A DNA stretch of 64,000 bases from Actinacidiphila epipremni (lineage in GTDB: Bacteria > Actinomycetota > Actinomycetes > Streptomycetales > Streptomycetaceae). Below the pieces are notes generated by a model. It ran no database searches. It saw only the letters and a list, made by a program, of their open reading frames with translations, and was not told where the DNA came from. The DNA lies in NCBI RefSeq assembly GCF_012034175.1, contig NZ_JAATEJ010000020.1, forward strand, positions 113,003 through 177,002, read 5' to 3'. The translations under genes were made by a program, and so were the position numbers. Below are positions 1-8,879 of the stretch, one piece after another; positions within the stretch are counted from its first letter, which is position 1; each line of letters opens with the position of its first letter.

Positions 1-875
1 GCGGCCTGCGCCACCGGCAGGAAGCCCTCGCCGCGGCGCGCGTCGGGCCGCTCGTCGGCCAGCGGCCACAGGCCCAGCGCCGCGCACAGCGTCGGCAGCA
101 CCGCCATCGCGGCCGTCGCGTAGCCCTCCGCCGACGGGTGGTAGTTGTCCGGGCCGAACAGCTCGCGCGGACGCGCCTCGAACTCCGGGCCCAGCAGATC
201 GCCCAGCGACACCGTGCGCCCGCCCGCCTCCACCACGGCGATGGTCTGCGCCGCCGCCAGCTGCCGGCTCATCCGGCGGGCCAGCCAGCGCAGCGGCTGG
301 TAGACCGGCTCGACCGACCCCAGGTCGGGACAGGTGCCCACGACCACCTCCACGCCCGCCGCGCGCAGCCGCCGTACCGCGTCCGACAGCAGCCGTACCG
401 AGGTCGCCGGCGGCATGCGGTGGGTGACGTCGTTGGCGCCGATCATGATCACCGCGACGTCCGGCGGCGGCGCCACGGGGTCCAGCACCAGCTCCACCTG
501 GCGCGGCAGGTCGTCGGACTGCGCCCCCGGCTGTGCCACGTTGACCAGCTGCACCGGCCGCTCCGCGACCGCCGCCAGGCCCGAGGCGAGCAGCGCCCCC
601 GGGGTCTCCCTGGCCCGGTGCACTCCCTGGCCGGCGGCCGTGGAGTCACCGAGGAAGACCAGCCGCAGCGGCGGCTCGCCCGCCAGGCGCGCGAACGCCG
701 AGCCGTACCGGCCGTCGGCCCGCGGCGGCACGTCTCCCGAGCCGCCGACCACGCGCTTGGCCAGCCGTACCTCCGTCAGCACCAGACCGACCGCCGCCCC
801 GCCCAGCAGGCTGATCCCGCCCCCGCCGAACGCCGCCGCGGTCGCGATCCGCCGTGCCACCCTCGCCCTCGACAT
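1..875 (-). CDS. SGNH/GDSL-family hydrolase, C-terminus cut by window edge
   Basis: Read on the minus strand from an ATG preceded by a strong AGGAGGTGAG ribosome site 9-18 bases upstream. About 291 residues lie inside the window and the frame stays open at the edge. The first ~35 residues are basic then hydrophobic, so the protein is probably secreted or membrane-anchored. Three SGNH blocks are visible: FLGDSTAAGQG (block I, nucleophile Ser), IGANDVTHR (block III, G-x-N-D) and DNYHPSAEGY (block V, D-x-x-H). The family comprises esterases, lipases and deacylases; the substrate cannot be read from sequence. It is divergent from the cystathionine beta-synthase gene, with 163 bases between the starts. 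Confidence 0.85.
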   Translation of the reverse strand, partial: MSRARVARRIATAAAFGGGGISLLGGAAVGLVLTEVRLAKRVVGGSGDVPPRADGRYGSAFARLAGEPPLRLVFLGDSTAAGQGVHRARETPGALLASGLAAVAERPVQLVNVAQPGAQSDDLPRQVELVLDPVAPPPDVAVIMIGANDVTHRMPPATSVRLLSDAVRRLRAAGVEVVVGTCPDLGSVEPVYQPLRWLARRMSRQLAAAQTIAVVEAGGRTVSLGDLLGPEFEARPRELFGPDNYHPSAEGYATAAMAVLPTLCAALGLWPLADERPDARRGEGFLPVAQA

Positions 876-996
876 CGAGCCGGCTCACCTCCTGTCCACT
901 CGTCGGTACATTCTCGTCGTGCCCCACGCGGCGCCTCCGGCAACGTCGGCGGTGCCCGCGACGTCCGTGTTTCACCCTCCCGAGGGCCCCGCACCC

Positions 997-1002
997 TAGG
1001 CT
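997..1002 (+). promoter_or_regulatory. Candidate -10 box (TAGGCT) for the cystathionine beta-synthase gene
   Basis: TAGGCT fits the actinobacterial TAnnnT -10 pattern and lies 36 bases before the GTG start, leaving a short leader with a GGAG ribosome site. No good -35 hexamer is visible at 16-18 bases. Confidence 0.4.
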
Positions 1003-1038
1003 GGCCCCCACCACCACGGAGAACCCGGAGACACTACG

Positions 1039-2427
1039 GTGCAGTTTCACGACTCGATGATCAGCCTCGTCGGCAACACCCCGCTGGTGAGGCTCGGCAG
1101 CGTGACCGAGGGCATCAGGGCTACCGTCCTGGCCAAGGTCGAGTACTTCAACCCCGGCGGCTCGGTCAAGGACCGTATCGCCCTGCGCATGATCGAGGCC
1201 GCCGAGCGCAGCGGCGAACTCAAGCCCGGCGGCACGATCGTGGAGCCCACCTCCGGCAACACCGGCGTGGGCCTGGCCCTGGTCGCCCAGCGCAAGGGCT
1301 ACCGCTGCATCTTCGTGTGCCCCGACAAGGTGTCCACCGACAAGATCAATGTACTGCGGGCGTACGGCGCCGAGGTCGTCGTGTGCCCGACGGCCGTCGA
1401 CCCCGAGCACCCCGACTCGTACTACAACGTGTCCGACCGCCTGGTGCGCGAGACGCCCAACGCCTGGAAGCCGGACCAGTACAGCAACCCCAACAACCCG
1501 CTGTCCCATTACGAGTCCACCGGGCCGGAGCTGTGGAAGCAGACCGACGGGCGGATCACCCACTTCGTGGCCGGCGTCGGCACCGGCGGCACCATTTCCG
1601 GCACCGGGCGCTACCTCAAGGAGGTCAGCGACGGCCGGGTGCAGGTGGTCGGCGCGGACCCGGAGGGCTCGGTCTACAGCGGCGGCTCCGGGCGGCCGTA
1701 CCTGGTGGAGGGTGTCGGCGAGGACTTCTGGCCCGAGGCGTACGACCGGGGTGTCGCCGACGAGATCGTGGCCGTCTCCGACAAGGACTCCTTCCAGATG
1801 ACCCGGCGGCTGGCCCGCGAGGAGGGCCTGCTGGTCGGCGGGTCGTGCGGGATGGCGGTCGTGGCGGCGCTGAAGGTCGCCGAGCGGCTCGGCCCGGACG
1901 ACGTGGTCGTGGTGCTGCTGCCCGACAGCGGGCGTGGCTACATGTCGAAGATCTTCAGCGACGAGTGGATGAGCTCGCACGGCTTCCTCGACGAGGGGGA
2001 GGGCGAGGCGCGCGTCGCGGACGTCCTCGCGCACAAGGAGGGCGACCTGCCGCAACTGGTGCACATGCACCCCGACGAGACGGTCGGCCAGGCCATCGAC
2101 GTGCTGCGCGAGTACGGCGTGTCGCAGATGCCCGTCGTCAAGCCCGGCGCCGGGCACCCGGACGTGATGGCCGCCGAGGTCGTGGGCTCGGTCGTGGAGC
2201 GCGACCTGCTGCACGCGCTGTTCACCAAGAAGGCCACGCTGGAGGACCCGCTCGACAAGCACATGTGCCCGCCGCTGCCGCAGGTCGGCTCCGGTGAGCC
2301 GGTCGCCGACCTGATGACGGTGCTGGAGGCGGCGGACGCCGCGATCGTGCTGGTCGAGGGCAAGCCGACCGGCGTCGTCAGCCGGCAGGACCTGCTGGCC
2401 TTCCTCGCCGCCCACGGCGGCGCCTGA
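1039..2427 (+). CDS. cbs: Cystathionine beta-synthase (PLP enzyme with C-terminal CBS domain pair)
   Basis: 462 residues, GTG start after CGGAGACACTACG. The enzyme condenses L-serine and homocysteine to cystathionine, the first step of reverse transsulfuration towards cysteine. The PLP lysine is K44 in NPGGSVKDR. The substrate-loop motif TSGNTG and the phosphate-binding GTGGTISG glycines are present. The last ~130 residues form a tandem CBS regulatory module (from about residue 335 to the end), as in mycobacterial and human CBS. There is no heme-binding N-terminal extension. O-acetylserine sulfhydrylase is the main alternative, but the CBS module favours cystathionine synthase. It takes the homocysteine released by AhcY, whose gene lies at the other end of this window. 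Confidence 0.92.
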   Translation: MQFHDSMISLVGNTPLVRLGSVTEGIRATVLAKVEYFNPGGSVKDRIALRMIEAAERSGELKPGGTIVEPTSGNTGVGLALVAQRKGYRCIFVCPDKVSTDKINVLRAYGAEVVVCPTAVDPEHPDSYYNVSDRLVRETPNAWKPDQYSNPNNPLSHYESTGPELWKQTDGRITHFVAGVGTGGTISGTGRYLKEVSDGRVQVVGADPEGSVYSGGSGRPYLVEGVGEDFWPEAYDRGVADEIVAVSDKDSFQMTRRLAREEGLLVGGSCGMAVVAALKVAERLGPDDVVVVLLPDSGRGYMSKIFSDEWMSSHGFLDEGEGEARVADVLAHKEGDLPQLVHMHPDETVGQAIDVLREYGVSQMPVVKPGAGHPDVMAAEVVGSVVERDLLHALFTKKATLEDPLDKHMCPPLPQVGSGEPVADLMTVLEAADAAIVLVEGKPTGVVSRQDLLAFLAAHGGA

Positions 2428-2664
2428 GCCACCCGGGGCCCGGGTGGGGCCCGGCGGCGGGGATTCGCGGAACTGGTACACCCGCGACACGTCCGCGCAG
2501 CACGGGCTTAACACGCGTCCGGCAGATTGGGGGATGTCGAAAGGGCGGGCGGTACGCCGGCCCGGACGGCACCACACGGCGCCAAGGACTTCCGGAGCGG
2601 CTCCCGGACTCCATGGTGACCCGGACGCGCAAGGCCCGGCCCTGACCCGGCTCGCGTCCCTCGC

Positions 2665-2718
2665 GGGGACCGCCGTCGTCCCGCCCTCCGGACTCGCTCC
2701 GGGGGTGCGGCGGTCCCC
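2665..2718. terminator. Hairpin 1 of 3 in convergent intergenic region
   Basis: GGGGACCGCCG (2665-2675) is exactly complementary to CGGCGGTCCCC (2708-2718): an 11-bp stem with a 32-base loop that can itself pair (CCTCCGG/CCGGGGG). No T-run follows, as is usual in Streptomyces. Confidence 0.5.
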
Positions 2719-2731
2719 GCGACATCCGTGT

Positions 2732-2758
2732 GCCCATTGCCCAGGCTCGGCAATGGGC
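2732..2758. terminator. Hairpin 2 of 3 in convergent intergenic region
   Basis: GCCCATTGCC (2732-2741) pairs perfectly with GGCAATGGGC (2749-2758) around a 7-base loop. Confidence 0.6.
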
Positions 2759-2761
2759 CAC

Positions 2762-2782
2762 GGCGCGGCAATATGCCGCGCC
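2762..2782. terminator. Hairpin 3 of 3 in convergent intergenic region
   Basis: GGCGCGGCA (2762-2770) pairs perfectly with TGCCGCGCC (2774-2782) around a 3-base loop. It lies 20 bases after the stop codon of the minus-strand gene at 2803 and is its most likely terminator. Confidence 0.65.
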
Positions 2783-2802
2783 CCGCGCACCCTTCCCGCC
2801 GC

Positions 2803-3213
2803 CTAGTCCATGTCGTTGCGGGTCGTCTTCGTCCAGGCGTGGCTCAGCCCCTGGGCCAGGTTGACGCCGACTATGCCCGCCCAGGTGATGAACAGGCCCG
2901 CGGTGCCGGCGTTCACCGCGCCGATGGCCGACAGCGGGATCGCGACGATCAGCGAGAAGCCGGCGAAGCCGTAGCGGGCGAAGCGCGCGCTGGGCTGCGG
3001 CGGCCCGATCGGGTGGCGGTCGGCGCGGGCGGACGACGTCTGCTGCTGTGCGAGTTCGCGGCGCACCCGCTGCTCGACGCGGCTGTCGACGCGCTCCGAC
3101 ACCTTCTCGATGAACGAGTCGATCAGTTCGGACTCGTACTCCGCCCCCAGGTCCTTGCGGGCCTGCACAGTGGCGGACAGTTCCTTGGTCAGTTCCGGGT
3201 CGCGGGCGTCCAT
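2803..3213 (-). CDS. Small membrane protein of unknown function
   Basis: 136 residues. I chose the internal ATG (MDARDPELTK) because the upstream extension is low-complexity and lies in the promoter gap shared with the divergent synthetase. Residues ~1-60 are charged and probably helical or coiled-coil (ESELIDSFIEKVSERVDSRVEQR). Residues ~85-125 hold two hydrophobic segments separated by a short turn (GFSLIVAIPLSAIGAV and AGLFITWAGIVGVNL). This resembles small actinobacterial integral-membrane proteins of unknown role. No catalytic motif is visible. Confidence 0.75.
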   Translation of the reverse strand: MDARDPELTKELSATVQARKDLGAEYESELIDSFIEKVSERVDSRVEQRVRRELAQQQTSSARADRHPIGPPQPSARFARYGFAGFSLIVAIPLSAIGAVNAGTAGLFITWAGIVGVNLAQGLSHAWTKTTRNDMD

Positions 3214-3301
3214 GGGCCCACGGTATGCGGGCCCGCGCGTGGGCCACACTGGGGTTAGCCCCCGGATCGGCCGGGGGCACGCCGTCCCCGAGGAGACCCG
3301 C

Positions 3302-4705
3302 ATGGCCGACGCACCGCTGCTGACCGCCCTTCAGGGCGGCCCGGACCGGGCGGACGCGCTGACCGTCGACGGGCGCAGCAGCAGCTACGAGGACCTGCTC
3401 GGTGCCGCCGGGGCGGTCGCCCGCAAGGTCGCGGGCGCGCCGGCCTTCGCGGTACGGGCGACGGCCTCGCTGGAGACGGTCGCCGCGGTCGTCGGCGGGC
3501 TGCTCGCCGGGGTGCCGGTCGTGCCGCTCGCGCCGGACGCGGGGCCGGCCGAGAGCGAGCACATCCTGCGCGACTCCGGCGCCGAGGTCGTCACGGTGGA
3601 CTTCGCCGAGCGCGCCGACTTCACCCCGGCCGCCCCTACCCCTGCTCCCGCCTCTGCCCCTGCCTCCGCCTCCGCGGACGCGGACCGGGACGCGGACCCC
3701 TCGCCGTACCGGAACGCCGCGCTCGTCCTCTACACGTCGGGGACGACCGGGCCGCCCAAGGGCGTGCTGGTGCCGCGGGAGGCGATCGCGGCGGATCTGG
3801 ACGCACTGGCGCAGGCGTGGCAATGGACGGCGGAGGACACCCTGGTGCACGGGCTGCCCCTGTTCCATGTGCACGGGCTGGTGCTGGGGGTGCTGGGCGC
3901 GCTGCGCACCGGCAGCCGGCTGGTGCACACCGGGCGGCCGACCCCGCAGGCGTACGCGGCGGCCGGCGGCAGCCTCTACTTCGGGGTGCCCACCGTGTGG
4001 CACCGCGTGGCGCGCGACGAGGCCGCGGCCCGGGCGCTGTCCGGCGCGCGGCTGCTGGTGTCGGGCAGCGCGCCGCTGCCCACGCCGGTCTTCCGCGACC
4101 TGCACGCGCTGACCGGTCACGAGCCGGTGGAGCGCTACGGCATGACGGAGACGCTCATCACGATCAGCGCGCGGGCCGCCGGCGGGCGCCGCCCCGGCGC
4201 GGTCGGCACCCCGCTGCCCGGGATCGTCACCCGGATCGCCGAGTCCGCCGACGGCATCGGCGAGCTCCAGATGCAGGGCCCCACGCTCTTCGCCGGCTAC
4301 CTCGGCCGGCCCGAGGCGACCGCGGCCTCGTACACCGAGGACGGCTGGTTCCGCACCGGCGACATCGCGGCGGTGGACGAGGACGGCACCCACCGGATCG
4401 TCGGCCGCGCCTCCACCGACCTCATCAAGTCCGGCGGCTACCGCATCGGCGCCGGCGAGGTCGAGAACGCGCTGCTGGACCACCCCCGCGTCCGGGAGGC
4501 CGCCGTCGTCGGGGCGCCGCACGCGGACCTGGGGCAGGAAGTCGTGGCGTACGTCGTCGCCGACGGGGTAACCGCCGCGGAGTTGACGGATTTCGTGGCC
4601 GCGCGCCTGTCGGTGCACAAGCGCCCGCGGACCGTCCGCTTCCTCGCGGAGCTGCCGCGCAACGCGATGGGCAAGCCGCAAAAGCGGTTGCTGCCCCCGC
4701 TCTGA
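3302..4705 (+). CDS. matB: MatB-like malonyl-CoA synthetase (acyl-adenylate ligase)
   Basis: 467 residues, ATG after GAGGAGACCCGC. ANL-superfamily ligase with P-loop-like LYTSGTTGPPKG (residues 143-154), the PLFHVHGL block, the YGMTET adenylate motif, the GWFRTGD hinge aspartate block and the C-terminal catalytic lysine in NAMGKPQKR. It resembles remembered S. coelicolor MatB (malonate + ATP + CoA to malonyl-CoA) throughout, including the short N-terminal domain. A 22-residue Ala/Pro/Asp linker (111-132) is an insertion. No malonate transporter or decarboxylase gene is adjacent, so the acid used in vivo (malonate or methylmalonate) is inferred. Confidence 0.8.
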   Translation: MADAPLLTALQGGPDRADALTVDGRSSSYEDLLGAAGAVARKVAGAPAFAVRATASLETVAAVVGGLLAGVPVVPLAPDAGPAESEHILRDSGAEVVTVDFAERADFTPAAPTPAPASAPASASADADRDADPSPYRNAALVLYTSGTTGPPKGVLVPREAIAADLDALAQAWQWTAEDTLVHGLPLFHVHGLVLGVLGALRTGSRLVHTGRPTPQAYAAAGGSLYFGVPTVWHRVARDEAAARALSGARLLVSGSAPLPTPVFRDLHALTGHEPVERYGMTETLITISARAAGGRRPGAVGTPLPGIVTRIAESADGIGELQMQGPTLFAGYLGRPEATAASYTEDGWFRTGDIAAVDEDGTHRIVGRASTDLIKSGGYRIGAGEVENALLDHPRVREAAVVGAPHADLGQEVVAYVVADGVTAAELTDFVAARLSVHKRPRTVRFLAELPRNAMGKPQKRLLPPL

Positions 4706-4776
4706 CCAGGGTAGAGGTGGGACGGAGGTGACCGGAGCGGCGTGCTCCCCCGAAGGGTGGCGCGTTCCACCCCGGG

Positions 4777-4805
4777 CTTGCCCCTAGCCGGGCGGCAAGT
4801 AAGCT
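4777..4805 (+). promoter_or_regulatory. Candidate vegetative promoter for the MMPL gene
   Basis: TTGCCC at 4778-4783 and TAAGCT at 4800-4805 with a 16-base spacer, 121 bases before the MMPL start codon. Confidence 0.4.
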
Positions 4806-4926
4806 CATCATCCAGACAACGATGCCCGTACCCACCGGGTGGCCGCCCCGGCCGCCCGGGTCGCCGATACCCCGGTTCCGCTCCGAAGGGTGGCGGTGAT
4901 ACGTCCTGCCATGGAGGCAGCACCGC

Positions 4927-7179
4927 ATGTTCCACCGCATCGGACGCACAGTCGTCCGCCATCCCGTATGGACGATCGTCGCGTGGCTGATCGCGGCCGT
5001 CGCGATCATCGCGACGGCCCCGAGCCTGCCGTCCAACAGCGACGAGAGCAGCTTCCTGCCCAGCAGCTACGAGTCCATCAAGGCCATGGACCTGCAGGAG
5101 AAGGCATTTCCCCAGGCCTTCACCCCGGCTGCCATCGTGCTCTACCAGCGCGAGGACGGCGGCAAGCTGACCTCGGCGGACAAGAGCGACATCGACCGCA
5201 TCACCAAGGGCCTGGGCGACAAGAAGATCGACCAGGTCCAGAAGGTCGTGGCCGGCTCGCCGTCCAAGGACGGCAAGTTCGAGACCGCCTACGTCCAGAT
5301 GGACAAGAAGTCGCAGGGCCAGCCGAAGCAGGCCGACGCCGCCAAGGCGCTGCGTGACGACTCCACGTCGCTGGCCAAGGGCACGTCGCTCAAGGTCCAG
5401 GTCGGCGGCCAGGCCGCGCAGAACCTCGACCAGCAGGACGCCGGCAAGACCTCGGACGCGGTCGCGCTGATCGGCTCGTTCCTGATCATCATCATCACGC
5501 TGTCGATCATCTTCCGGTCCGTGCTGGTGTCGATCCTGCCGCTCGCGCTGCTGCTCGGCGTGGTCTTCACGACCTCCAACTCGCTGATCGCGTACGCCAC
5601 CAAGATCTTCGGACTGCAGGCCAACAGCTCGATCTCGGCCCTGCTGATCGTGGTGGTGCTGGGAGTCGGCACCGACTACTTCCTCTTCCTGATGTTCCGC
5701 TACCGAGAACGGCTGCGGGCGGGGGACGAACCCAAGCAGGCGATGATCAACAGCGTCACCCGGGTGGGAGAAGCCATCGCCTCCGCGGCGGGCGCGGTCA
5801 TCATCGCCTTCTGCGCGCTGGCGCTGTCGACCCTCGGCTTCCTCACCCAGCTCGGCCCGGCGCTGGCGATCCTCGTCGCGGTCACCCTGATCGCCGGCCT
5901 CACGCTCTTCCCGGCGGTCTGCTCGCTGATCCCGCCGCGCTGGCTGTTCGCGCCGGGCAAGAAGTGGCGGCAGGAGCCCTCGGGCACCCGCTTCGCCGCG
6001 ATCGGCCGGGTGGTCGGCCGCAGGTCCGGCATGGTCGCGCTGGTCTCCGGCCTGGTGATGGTGCTGCTGGCGCTCGGCACGCTCGGCTACAAGGCGTCCT
6101 ACGACCTGGCCTCCGGCTCGATCCCGAAGACCAAGGAGTCGATGGTCGTCCAGGACACCCTGACCAAGGCCTACTCCGCCGGCGCCGCCGAGCCGACCAA
6201 CGTCTACCTCAACAGCACCGACGGCAAGCCGCTGCCGACCGCCGACTTCACCGCGTACGCGGACAAGCTGCGCGGCGCCGACGGGGTCGCGGACGTCACC
6301 TTCGACCAGAAGACCGACCTCAACAAGCCCGGCACCACCGCGAACTTCACGGTGACGCTGAAGTACGAGGCGGCCAGTGACCAGGCCATCAGCGCGGTGA
6401 GCGACATCCGTACGGTCGCCCACGACAACGCGCCGGCCGGGACGGAGGCGTTCGTCGGCGGCACGTCGTCGGTCTTCAAGGACATCAACGCGGCCGTCAA
6501 CCACGACTACCGCACGGTCTTCCCGGTGGCCGCGGTGCTGATCATGGTCATCCTGGGCCTGCTGCTGCGCAGCGTGGTCGCGCCCTGGTACCTGATCGCC
6601 TCGGTGGGCCTCGGCTTCGGTGCGACCCTGGGCACGACGGTGCTGCTGTTCGGCCGGGGCGACGGCCTGATCTTCCTGCTGCCGATCATCATGTACCTGT
6701 TCGTCGTCGCCATCGGCACGGACTACAACATCCTGATGATCGCCCGGCTGCGGGAAGAGGCCCAGGAGGGCCGCAACCCCCGGGAGGCCGCCGCCGAGGC
6801 GCTCAAGCACGCCGGTCCCACGGTCGGCGCGGCCGGCCTGATCCTCGCGGCGACCTTCGGGACGCTCATGCTCTCCGGGAACTCCTTCCTCACCCAGATG
6901 GGCTTCGCGGTCGCCTTCGGCATCGTGATGGCCGCCTTCGTGATGGCGATGTTCTTCACGCCGAGCCTCACGGCGCTGATCGGTCACGCCGCGTGGTGGC
7001 CGGGGCATGCCGACCGGAGCACGAAGCAGGAGCTGCCGGGCTCCGGGCCGCTGGGCGGACCGGGTGCTTCCGGTGGTCCGGGCGGTCCGGGTGGTTCCGG
7101 GAGCCCCGACGGGCCGGGCGGTGCCGGCGGTCCCGGTGGCTCGCGCGATCCGGAGCTGGACGCCACCCGGCAGCGCTGA
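4927..7179 (+). CDS. MMPL-family RND exporter
   Basis: 750 residues, ATG after ATGGAGGCAGCACCGC. The architecture is the duplicated RND/MMPL plan: TM1 near residues 10-30, a periplasmic domain (~35-180), five TM segments (~180-350), then a repeat with TM near 370-390, a second extracytoplasmic domain (~395-535) and five more TM segments to ~705. The intramembrane segments GVGTDYFLFLMFRYRE and AIGTDYNILMIARLREE carry the Asp-Tyr pairs used for proton coupling in MmpL proteins. The ~45-residue Gly/Pro/Ser tail is low complexity. Relatives export lipids or antibiotics; no substrate clue is adjacent. Confidence 0.88.
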   Translation: MFHRIGRTVVRHPVWTIVAWLIAAVAIIATAPSLPSNSDESSFLPSSYESIKAMDLQEKAFPQAFTPAAIVLYQREDGGKLTSADKSDIDRITKGLGDKKIDQVQKVVAGSPSKDGKFETAYVQMDKKSQGQPKQADAAKALRDDSTSLAKGTSLKVQVGGQAAQNLDQQDAGKTSDAVALIGSFLIIIITLSIIFRSVLVSILPLALLLGVVFTTSNSLIAYATKIFGLQANSSISALLIVVVLGVGTDYFLFLMFRYRERLRAGDEPKQAMINSVTRVGEAIASAAGAVIIAFCALALSTLGFLTQLGPALAILVAVTLIAGLTLFPAVCSLIPPRWLFAPGKKWRQEPSGTRFAAIGRVVGRRSGMVALVSGLVMVLLALGTLGYKASYDLASGSIPKTKESMVVQDTLTKAYSAGAAEPTNVYLNSTDGKPLPTADFTAYADKLRGADGVADVTFDQKTDLNKPGTTANFTVTLKYEAASDQAISAVSDIRTVAHDNAPAGTEAFVGGTSSVFKDINAAVNHDYRTVFPVAAVLIMVILGLLLRSVVAPWYLIASVGLGFGATLGTTVLLFGRGDGLIFLLPIIMYLFVVAIGTDYNILMIARLREEAQEGRNPREAAAEALKHAGPTVGAAGLILAATFGTLMLSGNSFLTQMGFAVAFGIVMAAFVMAMFFTPSLTALIGHAAWWPGHADRSTKQELPGSGPLGGPGASGGPGGPGGSGSPDGPGGAGGPGGSRDPELDATRQR

Positions 7180-7214
7180 GCTGGGGTTTCCTCGCAGAAA
7201 CCGAGTTATCCACA

Positions 7215-7250
7215 GGGCCGGACACGTGTCGATCACGTGTCCGGCCCTTT
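7215..7250 (+). terminator. Rho-independent-type terminator after the MMPL gene
   Basis: A perfect 14-bp stem, GGGCCGGACACGTG (7215-7228) and CACGTGTCCGGCCC (7234-7247), has a 5-base loop and is followed by TTT. It begins 36 bases after the MMPL stop. Confidence 0.85.
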
Positions 7251-7314
7251 CGGTTACGCTGAGACAGCAGTCGGTGATCGGCGAGGAGGCCGACGGGGGA
7301 AGCGGGGGATCGAG

Positions 7315-7824
7315 ATGAGTGACGCGATGGATCTCGCCTCGGGCGGGAGCGCCGCGGAAGGACCGGCGGGTCGCGCGGAGGCAGGGGCGCCGCCCCCGCC
7401 GGGGCGGCAGTGGCGGCGGCGGGTGCTGGGCGTGCCCGCGCTGGTGCTGCTCGGCGTGCTGCTGCTGATAGGGGCGGGCCTGGTGGACGACCACCAGGGC
7501 AAGCGCGCCGAGGAGCTGTGCCACCGGTTGCCGGTGCCGTGGCAGCAGTTCGCGCTGGCCTACGCCTCGCTGCTGTGCGGGCTCGCGGCCCTGGCGGTGT
7601 GCGCGCTGCTCTTCACGGCCGCCCGCCGCGCGGGGACACGCGGCGCCGACACGTGGCAGGGCAGCCTCGCGCTCGTCATATCCGTGCCCGGCCTGCTCGC
7701 GGTGCTCTTCGAGGCGACGGCGGTGTACGGCACGCATGCCGCGTCCGCCGAGCCGTACTGGCGCTGTGCGAGCGCCGGCTCGCTGCCGGGTGCCGCCGGG
7801 CTCGCCGCCGCCCTGCTGGGCTGA
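7315..7824 (+). CDS. Small membrane protein of unknown function
   Basis: 169 residues, ATG chosen after GGGGGATCGAG. Residues ~1-35 are Gly/Ala/Pro-rich and cytoplasmic. Hydrophobic helices follow at about 37-57, 78-101 and 116-136. A CxxR element (LCHRLP) lies between the first two helices and another Cys near the C-terminus. No enzyme motif is recognised. It stands alone between a strong upstream terminator and the RpiR regulator gene. Confidence 0.72.
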   Translation: MSDAMDLASGGSAAEGPAGRAEAGAPPPPGRQWRRRVLGVPALVLLGVLLLIGAGLVDDHQGKRAEELCHRLPVPWQQFALAYASLLCGLAALAVCALLFTAARRAGTRGADTWQGSLALVISVPGLLAVLFEATAVYGTHAASAEPYWRCASAGSLPGAAGLAAALLG

Positions 7825-7923
7825 GGGTGCCGGGGGCGCGGCTCTTGCCCGCGGTGCATACGGTCATGCAGAGTCGGGGGCGAGTGAATAGGAGCCGGTG
7901 GACGGGGTCTGGGATGGACGGCG

Positions 7924-8808
7924 ATGAGTAGCGCGGCCGGAGCCGAGAGCGGGTCCGCGGGGCCGGGCGACAGCGCCGCCGGCGGGTTGCTGAAGCTCTT
8001 CGAGGCGCACCGGCTGACACCCACCCAGCGGCGGATCGCGCACTGCCTGGTGCGGCGGGCGGCGGACGCGCCGTTCCTGTCCAGCGTGGAGGTGGCCGAA
8101 CTGGCGGGCGTGAGCCAGCCGTCGGTGACCAGGTTCGCGGTGGCGCTCGGCTTCGACGGCTATCCGGCGCTGCGCCGGTATCTGCGGGAGGTGCCGGCGC
8201 CGGCCGCGCCGGAGGCGCCGGGTGGGAAGCCGGGGGGAAACGAGTACCAGCAGGCGGTGCAGGCCGAGATCGAGAACCTCAAGCACCTCGCGGCGGCGCT
8301 CGCCGATCCCGGGCCGGTCGTACGGGCCGGGGCGCTGCTCGCCCGGTCGCGTCCGCTGCCGGTGCTGGGGCTGCGGGCGGCGGGGGCGCAGGCCCGCGGG
8401 TTCGCGTACTTCGCCGCCAAGGTGCATCCGGACGTGCGGCTGCTGGACGAGGGCGGCACGATGCTGGCCGACCGTATCGACGCGGCGGTACGGGCGGGGG
8501 CGAGCGCGCTGCTGTGCTTCGCGCTGCCCCGGCATCCGCGGGAGGTCGTCGAGGCGCTGGCCCGTGCGCGGGGGGCCGGGCTGACGGTGGTGACCGTGGC
8601 GGACAGCGCGTTCGCGCCGGTCGCCGCGCACAGCGACCTGCTGCTGCCGGCCGCGGTCGGCACGGGGCTGGCCTTCGACACCGCGTGCGGGCCGATGCTG
8701 CTCGGCCGGGCGCTGCTGGAGGCGATGTGCGACGAACTGCCGGACGCACAGGCGAGATTGGAGGAGTTCGACACGCAGGCAGCGGCGCGCGGGCTGTTCG
8801 TGGAGTGA
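7924..8808 (+). CDS. RpiR/MurR-family transcriptional regulator (HTH + SIS)
   Basis: 294 residues. The N-terminal helix-turn-helix (about 24-100) includes VAELAGVSQPSVTRFAVALGFDGYPALRRYL, the standard RpiR DNA-binding signature. The C-terminal SIS domain (about 125-270) would bind a phosphosugar or related effector. The family controls sugar-phosphate, amino-sugar and sometimes amino-acid catabolism. It lies close to the hut cluster, and regulation of hut or of the divergent PLP enzyme is a reasonable guess without direct evidence. The ATG start has a weak GGACGGCG ribosome site. Confidence 0.88.
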   Translation: MSSAAGAESGSAGPGDSAAGGLLKLFEAHRLTPTQRRIAHCLVRRAADAPFLSSVEVAELAGVSQPSVTRFAVALGFDGYPALRRYLREVPAPAAPEAPGGKPGGNEYQQAVQAEIENLKHLAAALADPGPVVRAGALLARSRPLPVLGLRAAGAQARGFAYFAAKVHPDVRLLDEGGTMLADRIDAAVRAGASALLCFALPRHPREVVEALARARGAGLTVVTVADSAFAPVAAHSDLLLPAAVGTGLAFDTACGPMLLGRALLEAMCDELPDAQARLEEFDTQAAARGLFVE

Positions 8809-8879
8809 GGTCCGGCGGCTTCCTGCCGGCGACCGCACCTATAAACGTACGTCTTAACGAAAATCTGAGAATTTGGAAG

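Larger units (their letters stand above)
2428..2802. other. Intergenic region between convergent genes, no CDS
   Basis: 375 bases separate the CBS gene and the convergent small membrane protein. I find no supported gene. The last ~120 bases hold three consecutive perfect hairpins (listed separately) that would end transcription from both sides. Confidence 0.7.

Noticed and set aside
7206..7214. TTATCCACA, a consensus-like DnaA box
   Set aside because: It is a single copy with no cluster of boxes and no dnaA/dnaN genes, and it directly abuts a terminator. A second match (63688-63696) is inside a coding region. There is no sign of an origin.
4438..7737. Minus-strand open frame of about 1100 codons opposite the MMPL gene
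   Set aside because: Arg/His/Gly-rich translation with no family features; the opposite strand encodes an intact MMPL transporter.
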